Of a stretch of DNA of 64,000 nucleotides, positions 8,772 through 15,377 are shown one piece after another. The position numbers were made by a program, and so were the translations under genes. Within the stretch, counting starts at the first letter, position 1. Every line of letters starts with the position of its first letter. The notes beneath the pieces were generated by a model. It searched no databases, was not told the DNA's origin, and was given only the letters and a program-made list of their open reading frames with translations. The DNA is from Sphaerisporangium sp039871875. Its GTDB lineage: Bacteria > Actinomycetota > Actinomycetes > Streptosporangiales > Streptosporangiaceae. Where the stretch lies: NCBI RefSeq assembly GCF_039871875.1, contig NZ_JBDPMD010000026.1:1-64000 (forward strand), written 5' to 3'.

Positions 8772-9983
8772 TTGATCAACACGCACACGGGCCCTCAACC
8801 GGCGGACTTCGCCGACGTCCGGGCCACCAACCTCGCGGTCGTGCTGCGCTTCGTCCGGCAGAACGCCCCCTGCTCCCGCGCCGACATCGCCGCGTCCACC
8901 GGCCTGAACAAGGCCACCGTGTCGAGCCTCGTCGCCGACCTCATCGACCGCCGCCTGCTGCGGGAGACCGGCCTGTCCGAGAACCGCGTCGGCCGGCCGG
9001 CCACCATGCTGGTGCTCGACGGCTCGCCGTACGCCGCCATCGGCCTTGAGGCGAACGTCGACTACCTGACGGCGGTCGCCGTGGACCTCGCGGGCACCGA
9101 GCTGCTGTCGTGGCGCCGCACCTTCCCCGGCGCCACCGCCACCCCCGGCCAGGCCGTCGCGGCCATCGCCGCGCTGGCCCGCAGGGTGCTGAACCGCATG
9201 GACAAGGAGGCCCGCCAGGTGCTCGGCCTCACCGTCGCGGTGCCGGGCCTCGTGGACGTGAGCGGCTCGGTCCGCATCGCGCCCAACCTCGGCTGGCGGG
9301 ACGTCGACCTCGCGGGCGACCTCACCAAGGCGCTGCGCGACCCCGGCTTCCCTGTCCTGGTCGACAACGACGCCAACCTCGCCGCGCTCGCCGAGCACCG
9401 CTTCGGCCCGCACGGCGCCGCCGGGGACCTCGTGTACCTGACGGGCGAGATCGGCGTCGGCGCCGGCGTGATCATGGACGGCCGGCTGCGCCGCGGCGGC
9501 CGGGGGTTCGCCGGCGAGGTGGGCCACATCCCGATCGACTCCGCGGGCCCCGAGTGCCGCTGCGGGCGCCGCGGCTGCCTGGAGGCCGTCGCGGGGCTCG
9601 GCGCCGTGTTGCGGCACACCGCGCCGGACGCCACGCCCGCCGAGCTGGAGCCGGAGGTCGACGAGATCGTGCGCCGCGCCCGGGCGGGCGACCCGGTGGT
9701 GCTCGCCACCCTCGACGAGGCGGGCCGCGCGCTCGGCAAGGGCGTCGCCGTCCTCGCCAACGTGCTGAACCCGCAGGTCGTGGTGCTCGGCGGCTACTAC
9801 GCCGCGCTCACCCCGTGGGTGCTGCCCGCCGCGCGCGAGGAGCTCGCCCGGCTCAGCTTCGCCCCCGAGGCGGGGGGCACCGAGCTGGTCGCCTCCACCC
9901 TCGGGTACGGCGCGTCGGCCCTCGGCGCGGCGGCGCGGCTGCTCGACTCCATCGACTCGGGGCGACTGCCGGCCACGGGGTAG
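8772..9983 (+). CDS. ROK-family transcriptional regulator (XylR-like)
   Basis: A 403-aa repressor-type ROK protein. An N-terminal winged helix-turn-helix (about 15-75, with SRADIAASTGLNKATVS) precedes an actin-like sugar-kinase fold. The latter holds the DNDANLAALAEH segment, GEIGVGAGVI and the zinc-binding CRCGRRGCLE motif, which defines the ROK family. The predicted start is TTG at 8772. It is transcribed divergently from the sugar transporter operon and sits directly beside a matching operator. It is therefore likely to repress the transporter, itself or both, with a sugar as inducer. The downstream GH3 gene begins 224 nt after its stop and has its own LacI-type operators. Confidence 0.92.
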   Translation: MINTHTGPQPADFADVRATNLAVVLRFVRQNAPCSRADIAASTGLNKATVSSLVADLIDRRLLRETGLSENRVGRPATMLVLDGSPYAAIGLEANVDYLTAVAVDLAGTELLSWRRTFPGATATPGQAVAAIAALARRVLNRMDKEARQVLGLTVAVPGLVDVSGSVRIAPNLGWRDVDLAGDLTKALRDPGFPVLVDNDANLAALAEHRFGPHGAAGDLVYLTGEIGVGAGVIMDGRLRRGGRGFAGEVGHIPIDSAGPECRCGRRGCLEAVAGLGAVLRHTAPDATPAELEPEVDEIVRRARAGDPVVLATLDEAGRALGKGVAVLANVLNPQVVVLGGYYAALTPWVLPAAREELARLSFAPEAGGTELVASTLGYGASALGAAARLLDSIDSGRLPATG

Positions 9984-10100
9984 CGCGGGCTGACCGGGAC
10001 CTGTGGAGCCGGGAAAACGACTCTTGACCGGAGCCCCGCGAAACGGCAGTCTTCAGGAAAACCCCACATGTAACACCGCGGAAACCTTTGCCCAGCCTCA

Positions 10101-10141
10101 TCGAAGCGCTTCGACGGACGTATCTGCTCGAACCGCTTCGA
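10101..10141 (+). promoter_or_regulatory. Two LacI-type operators upstream of the GH3 gene
   Basis: A perfect 14-bp palindrome TCGAAGCGCTTCGA lies at 10101-10114. A second copy with one altered centre base, TCGAACCGCTTCGA, lies at 10128-10141. They are 27 bp apart centre to centre. The CG-centred palindrome is the signature of LacI/GalR-family operators. Two LacI-type regulators are encoded in the same operon, so autoregulation of the GH3-regulator unit is likely. Confidence 0.7.
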
Positions 10142-10207
10142 TTCCGCTGCCGCCGTTCGCGTGAAGCGCCTCCACGTGCCAACTCGGTGAAACGAAGGAC
10201 GGTCCCG

Positions 10208-13183
10208 ATGAACGAACCGGTGCCAGGCACCTTCCGCGACCCCGGCCTGCCCCTGCCGGCCCGGGTCGCCGACCTCCTCTCCCGGCTCACCCTGGACGAG
10301 AAGCTCGGCCTGCTGCACCAGTACCAGGCGGCCGTCCCGCGCCTCGGCCTCGGCCCCTTCCGCACCGGGACCGAGGCGCTGCACGGCCTCGCCTGGCTCG
10401 GGCCCGCGACGGTCTTCCCGCAGGCCGTCGGCCTGGCCAGCACCTGGGACCCCGACCTCGTGCGGGAGGTCGGTGCCGCAACGGGCGACGAGGTGGTGGC
10501 CTTCCACCGCAAGGACCCCGCGGGTGCCGGGCTCAACGTCTGGGCGCCGGTCGTCAACCCGCTGCGCGACCCGCGCTGGGGCCGCAACGAGGAGGGCTAC
10601 TCCGAGGACCCCTGGCTGACCGGCGTCATGGGCACCGCGTTCGCCCGGGGCCTGCGCGGCGAGCACCGGGTGCTGCGCACCGCCCCGACGCTCAAGCACT
10701 TCCTGGCCTACAACAACGAGACCGACCGCTGCGTCACCTCCAGCAACCTGCCGCCCCGCGTGCTGCACGAGTACGAGCTGGAGGCGTTCCGCCCGGCCGT
10801 CCAGGCGGGCGCCGCGGTGTCGCTGATGCCGTCCTACAACCTGGTCAACGGCCGCCCCGCGATGCTCAGCCCGCTGATCAACGACGTCGTGCGCGGCTGG
10901 ACCACCGGCGACCTGCTGGTGGTCAGCGACGCCTACGCCCCCGCCAACCTCACCGGCCAGCAGGACTACTACGGCGACCCGGCCGAGGCGTACGCGGCGG
11001 CCGTGCGGGCGGGCACCGACAGCTTCACCCAGGACGACGACCGGCCCGAGGCCACGCTCGGCCACCTGCGGACCGCGCTCGCGCGGGGCCTGCTCGGCGA
11101 GGACGACATCGACACCGCCGTGCGCCACACGCTCTCGATCCGCTTCCGGCTCGGCGAGTTCGACCAGGCGACACCGTACGACGACATCACCGAGGAGGTC
11201 GTCAACAGCCCCGAGCACCAGGCACTGGCCCGCCGGGCCGCCACCCGGTCGTTCGTGCTGCTCAAGAACGACGGCCTGCTGCCGTTCCGCCGCCCCGCGA
11301 AGGTCGCGGTCATCGGGCAGCTCGCCGACACGCTGATGGAGGACTGGTACAGCGGCACCCTGCCGTACGCGGTCACCGCCCGCGCGGGCCTCGCGGCGCG
11401 GTGCGAGACCGAGTTCTGCGAAGGCGTGGACCGCGTCGCCCTGCACGCCCCCGGCGGCCCGGTGACCGCCGCGGAGGACCTCGGCGGCGGCCCCCTGAAG
11501 GTGCGGCAGGGCGCCGAGCCGCGGACCACGTGGTTCGACCTGTTCGACTGGGGCGGCGGCGCCTACGCGCTGCGGGCCGCGGCCAACGGCAGGTACGTCT
11601 CGGCGGGCGACGACGGCGTGCTGGTCAACGACCAGCCGGGGCCGAACGGCTGGGAGGTGCGCCAGACCTTCCGCCTGGACGAGCGCCGCCGCGGCGCGCT
11701 CGCGCTGCGGCACATCTCCACCGGCCGGCACGTGGAGCTGGCGCCGGACGGCACGCTGCGCCTCGCCGACGACCCCGACGCCGCCGTCGTGCTCACCCTG
11801 GAGCCCGTGGCGAGCGGCGCACAGGCCGCCGCCGAGCTCGCCGCACGCGCCGACGTCGCCGTCGTGATCGCGGGGGACCACCCGCTGGTCAACGGCAGGG
11901 AGACCGAGGACCGCGCCGACCTCGCGCTGCCGCCCGCCCAGGAGGCGCTGGTGCGGGCCGTGCACGCCGCCAACCCCGCCACCGTGCTGGTGATCAGCAG
12001 CGGCTACCCGTTCGCGGTGACCGCCCTCGACGACGAGCTGCCCGCGATCCTGTGGTCCGCGCACGGCGGGCAGGAGTACGGCCACGCGCTCGCTGACGTG
12101 CTGTTCGGCGACGCCGACCCCGCCGGTCGCCTCACCCAGACCTGGTACCGCTCGGCCCGCGAGCTGCCCGACCTGTTCGACTACGACATCATCGCCACGG
12201 ACTTCACCTACATGTATTACCGCGGCACCCCGCTGTACCCGTTCGGGCACGGCGAGAGCTACGCCACGTTCGAGTACTCCGGCCTGGAGCTGTCCGCAGG
12301 CACCGTGGGCCCCGACGACGTGCTGACCGTCCGGCTCACCGTCGCCAACGCCGGGCCCCGGGCCGGTGAGGAGGTCGTGCAGCTCTACACCCGCCAGCGC
12401 CGGTCCCGGGTGAAGCAGCCGCTGCGGCGGCTGCGCGGCTTCGCCCGGGTGCGCCTGGAGCCGGGGGAGAGCCGCGTCGTCACGCTGGCGCTGAAGGTGG
12501 CGGACCTCGCGTTCTGGGACGTCACGCGGGACCGGTTCGTGGTGGAGGACGCCCCCCACACGGTGCTGGTGGGGCGCTCGTCCCGCGACATCCGGCTGAG
12601 CGGCCGGTTCACCGTGGCCGGCGAGCGCGTCCCCGCCCGCGATCCCTACACCCGTCCCCTGGACGCGGCCGCCAACGACGAGTACGACGGAGTCGTGCTG
12701 TGCGACGCCGCCCGGGTGGCCGGCGACGCGGTGCGGGGCGCCGTGCCGGGGGCGTGGATCGCCTTCCGCGAGGTGGACTTCGCCGGCGGCGCCGCCGCGT
12801 GCGCCCTGACCGTCACCAGCACCGAGGGCGGCGTGGTCACCCTGCGCCTGGACGACCCCCTGTTCGGGCCCGTGGCCGGGGCGCTGTCGGTGGCGCCGGC
12901 GCGCGACCGTTACGACCTTGTGTCGGTGGCCTGCCCGCTCGACGGGGCGGCCGGAGTGCACGATCTATATGTGGTGTTCGAGAACGAGGGGGTCACGGTG
13001 AGCGAGATCGCCTTCACCGAGACGATCGTCCCGGTGGGGGGCACGGTGCCCGTGAGCCAAGGAGCGCAGCGGATGCGGGGCACCGAGGGCGCGCGGACGG
13101 CGCCGGGGACGCGGGCCGAGCAGGGACCCGTGCGGAAGGCGGCGCGGGTCGTCCCGCGCGGGGCGGCGGAGGGCGCTCGTTGA
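10208..13183 (+). CDS. Glycoside hydrolase family 3 multidomain enzyme
   Basis: A 991-aa beta-glycosidase of the xylosidase/glucosidase type without a signal peptide, so probably acting on imported oligosaccharides. The GH3 TIM barrel spans about 10-310, with nucleophile Asp241 in VVSDAY. The GH3 C-terminal alpha/beta domain is interrupted at about 415-535 by a beta-trefoil/fascin-like insert (repeats such as GRYVSAGDDG) and resumes with GRETEDRADLALP. A fibronectin-III-like domain follows at about 700-795, then a CBM6-like jelly roll at about 815-940. The last 50 residues are a charged, low-complexity tail. ATG at 10208 follows GAAGGA. The stop overlaps the TTG start of the next gene, coupling enzyme and regulator. 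Confidence 0.9.
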   Translation: MNEPVPGTFRDPGLPLPARVADLLSRLTLDEKLGLLHQYQAAVPRLGLGPFRTGTEALHGLAWLGPATVFPQAVGLASTWDPDLVREVGAATGDEVVAFHRKDPAGAGLNVWAPVVNPLRDPRWGRNEEGYSEDPWLTGVMGTAFARGLRGEHRVLRTAPTLKHFLAYNNETDRCVTSSNLPPRVLHEYELEAFRPAVQAGAAVSLMPSYNLVNGRPAMLSPLINDVVRGWTTGDLLVVSDAYAPANLTGQQDYYGDPAEAYAAAVRAGTDSFTQDDDRPEATLGHLRTALARGLLGEDDIDTAVRHTLSIRFRLGEFDQATPYDDITEEVVNSPEHQALARRAATRSFVLLKNDGLLPFRRPAKVAVIGQLADTLMEDWYSGTLPYAVTARAGLAARCETEFCEGVDRVALHAPGGPVTAAEDLGGGPLKVRQGAEPRTTWFDLFDWGGGAYALRAAANGRYVSAGDDGVLVNDQPGPNGWEVRQTFRLDERRRGALALRHISTGRHVELAPDGTLRLADDPDAAVVLTLEPVASGAQAAAELAARADVAVVIAGDHPLVNGRETEDRADLALPPAQEALVRAVHAANPATVLVISSGYPFAVTALDDELPAILWSAHGGQEYGHALADVLFGDADPAGRLTQTWYRSARELPDLFDYDIIATDFTYMYYRGTPLYPFGHGESYATFEYSGLELSAGTVGPDDVLTVRLTVANAGPRAGEEVVQLYTRQRRSRVKQPLRRLRGFARVRLEPGESRVVTLALKVADLAFWDVTRDRFVVEDAPHTVLVGRSSRDIRLSGRFTVAGERVPARDPYTRPLDAAANDEYDGVVLCDAARVAGDAVRGAVPGAWIAFREVDFAGGAAACALTVTSTEGGVVTLRLDDPLFGPVAGALSVAPARDRYDLVSVACPLDGAAGVHDLYVVFENEGVTVSEIAFTETIVPVGGTVPVSQGAQRMRGTEGARTAPGTRAEQGPVRKAARVVPRGAAEGAR

Positions 13184-14217
13184 GGACGGTCACCATCGCG
13201 GACGTGGCCAAGCACGCCGGGGTCGCGGTCAGCACCGTGTCCTACGTGCTCAGCGGCAAGCGGGCCATCTCCGCCACCACCAGCCAGCGGGTGATGCGCA
13301 GCGTACGCGCGCTCGGCTACCACCCGAACGCCGGGGCCCGCGCCCTGGCCAGCAAACGTTCCAACGTGATCGCGCTGGTGCTGCCGCTGCGGGCCGGCAT
13401 GCACCTGCCCGTGCTCATGCAATTCGCCACCTCCGTGGTCACCACGGCCCGGCAGTTCGACCACGACGTGCTGCTGATGACCGCCGACGAGGGCCCCGAC
13501 GGGCTGCGGCGGGTCGCCGCGAGCGCGCTGGTGGACGGCCTGGTGCTCATGGACGTCGAGATCCACGACCCCCGCGTGCCGCTGCTGCGCGAGCTCGGGG
13601 AGCCGAGCGTGCTCATCGGGTTCCCCGCCGACCCCACCGGCCTCACGTGCGTCGACCTCGACTTCGCCCGGGCCGGGGCCGAGTGCGCCGAGCACCTCGC
13701 GACGCTCGGTCACCGTCACATCGCGTTGCTCGGCGCGCCCCGTGTGGTGTACGAACGTGGTACCGGATACGCCGAGCGCACGATGGAGGGCTTTCTTGAG
13801 GCGGCACGCGGCCACGGCGCCACCACCATCGCGCTGCCCTGCGAGGAGGGCTTCGACGAGGTGTCCGCGACGGTGACCACTCTGCTGGCCGATCATCCCG
13901 AGCTGTCCGGCCTGGTCGTGCACAACGAGGCGGCCGTCGACCATGTGCTCGGCACCCTGCGCATGCTCGGCAGGCGAGTGCCCGAGGACGTCTCGGTGAT
14001 CGCGATCTGCCCCGACGACGTCGCCGAGCGGGCCAGCCCGCCGCTCACCTCGGTCGCCATCCCGGCCGCCGACGTGGGCCACCAGGCCGTGCGCCTGCTC
14101 ATGGCCAAACTGGACGGAAGCTTCGTGCCCGACGCGACCCTGCTGGCGCCCCGCCTGACCGTCCGCCAGAGCACCGGCGGCCAGATCACGGGCGGTCAGA
14201 GCACGGGCGAGCGGTGA
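13180..14217 (+). CDS. LacI-family transcriptional regulator
   Basis: A 345-aa LacI/GalR repressor. The N-terminal helix-turn-helix begins TVTIADVAKHAGV and the hinge includes GYHPNAGARALAS, followed by a periplasmic-binding-protein-like sugar-sensing domain. TTG start at 13180, preceded by GGCGGAGGG, overlaps the TGA of the GH3 gene. A GTGA overlap joins its 3' end to a second LacI gene. Its likely target is the pair of palindromes upstream of the GH3 gene, with a sugar released by the local enzymes as effector. The C-terminus ends in a short GGQSTG-type low-complexity stretch. Confidence 0.9.
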   Translation: MRTVTIADVAKHAGVAVSTVSYVLSGKRAISATTSQRVMRSVRALGYHPNAGARALASKRSNVIALVLPLRAGMHLPVLMQFATSVVTTARQFDHDVLLMTADEGPDGLRRVAASALVDGLVLMDVEIHDPRVPLLRELGEPSVLIGFPADPTGLTCVDLDFARAGAECAEHLATLGHRHIALLGAPRVVYERGTGYAERTMEGFLEAARGHGATTIALPCEEGFDEVSATVTTLLADHPELSGLVVHNEAAVDHVLGTLRMLGRRVPEDVSVIAICPDDVAERASPPLTSVAIPAADVGHQAVRLLMAKLDGSFVPDATLLAPRLTVRQSTGGQITGGQSTGER

Positions 14218-15230
14218 GGGCCGACGAGGGCGCCGAGCTGACGGTCGCGCGCATCGCCGCTCTCGCCGGGGTCTCCCCGCCCACGGTGTCACGGGTCATC
14301 AACGGGCAGACCGGCGTGGCCGTCGCGACCCGGCAACGGGTGGAGGCCGTGCTCCGCGAGGTCGGTTACCGGCGCAGGGACAACGCCGTGTCGTTCCCCA
14401 TCCTGGAGCTGGTCTTCCACGCGCTGGAGAGCCTGTGGGCGCTGGAGATCATCCGCGGGGTCGAGGAGGTCGCGCGCGAACGCGGGCAGGCCGTCGTCCT
14501 CACCGAGATGCAGGGCAGGCTGACGCCCGGCCGCGCCTGGACCGAGCAGGTACTCGCCCGGCGGCCCACCGGCGTCATCGCGGTGTTCTCCGAGCTGACC
14601 GCCCAGCAGCAGGCGCAGCTCGCCACCCGCTCCATCCCCCTGGTGGTGCTCGACCCCACCGGGGAGCCGCTGCACGAGACGCCGTCGGTGGGCGCCACCA
14701 ACTGGAGCGGCGGCCTGACCGCCACCCGCCACCTGCTCGGCCTCGGGCACCGGCGCATCGCGATGCTCTGCGGTCCGGTGGAGTGGCCGTGCTGCCGGGC
14801 CAGGCTGGACGGCTACCGCGCCGCCATGGACGCCGCGGGCGTGCCCGTGGATCCCGACCTGGTGCGCGTCAGCACCCTGTACGTCGAGGGCGGCGTGCGC
14901 GACGGCGCCGAGCTGCTGGCCCTGCCCGACCCGCCGACGGCCGTCTTCACCTCCAACGACCTGCAGGCGTTCGGCGTGTACGAGGCGGCGCGGCGGGCCG
15001 GCGTGCGCATCCCCGAGGACCTCAGCGTGGTGGGGTTCGACGACCTGCCGTTCACCCGCTGGGCCGGGCCGCCCATGACGACCGTGCGCCAGCCCTTGGT
15101 GCAGATGGGCGCCACCGCCGCCCGCATGGTGCTCGACCTCGCCGAGGGCGGCACCCTGAGCCAGCACCGGGTGGAGCTGGCGACCGACCTCGTGCTGCGC
15201 GACAGCACCGCGCCCCCCTCACGCGCCTGA
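14214..15230 (+). CDS. Second LacI-family transcriptional regulator
   Basis: A 338-aa LacI-type regulator. Its helix-turn-helix (VARIAALAGVSPPTVSRVING) is canonical, and the sensor domain carries the typical closing motifs GFDDLPFTRWAGPPMTTVRQP. It starts at GTG 14214 within the stop of the preceding LacI gene (GTGA). Two different LacI proteins made from one coupled transcript are unusual. The recognition helices differ (VAVSTVSYVL against VSPPTVSRVI), so they probably read different operators, perhaps one for the GH3 unit and one for the esterase downstream. A short GC hairpin follows the stop. Confidence 0.9.
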   Translation: MRADEGAELTVARIAALAGVSPPTVSRVINGQTGVAVATRQRVEAVLREVGYRRRDNAVSFPILELVFHALESLWALEIIRGVEEVARERGQAVVLTEMQGRLTPGRAWTEQVLARRPTGVIAVFSELTAQQQAQLATRSIPLVVLDPTGEPLHETPSVGATNWSGGLTATRHLLGLGHRRIAMLCGPVEWPCCRARLDGYRAAMDAAGVPVDPDLVRVSTLYVEGGVRDGAELLALPDPPTAVFTSNDLQAFGVYEAARRAGVRIPEDLSVVGFDDLPFTRWAGPPMTTVRQPLVQMGATAARMVLDLAEGGTLSQHRVELATDLVLRDSTAPPSRA

Positions 15231-15236
15231 GCCGAC

Positions 15237-15252
15237 GCCCCCTCCCGGGGGC
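15237..15252 (+). terminator. Possible terminator after the GH3-lacI-lacI operon
   Basis: A 6-bp GC-only stem (GCCCCC / GGGGGC) closes a TCCC tetraloop a few bases after the second LacI stop codon. It is followed by GAAAGTTT rather than a clear T-run, so it is a weak or factor-assisted terminator at best. Confidence 0.4.
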
Positions 15253-15377
15253 GAAAGTTTCAGCTGTCCCGTGCCTCGTTGCCGGGGCTTGCGCTGGTCA
15301 CGGCTCCCTGGATGTCATGCGCCGACATGCCGCGTTGCCTCCTGAAACATTTCTGACGACACTGCGGAATGTTTCAG
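15252..15377 (+). promoter_or_regulatory. Three GAAAC/GTTTC operator-like sites upstream of the esterase
   Basis: CGAAAGTTTCAG lies at 15252-15263. CTGAAACATT (15342-15351) and AATGTTTCAG (15368-15377) form a perfect 10-bp inverted repeat separated by 16 bp, just before the esterase gene. GAAA-N-TTTC palindromes are known upstream of actinobacterial xylanase genes. Clustering of three related sites next to a CBM2 esterase supports a shared regulator, possibly one of the two LacI proteins. Confidence 0.5.

Noticed and set aside
9797..12961. 1054-codon minus-strand frame opposite the ROK/GH3 region
   Set aside because: Antisense shadow caused by high GC; the plus strand has clear ROK and GH3 motifs and the minus frame only His/Gly/Arg-rich low complexity.
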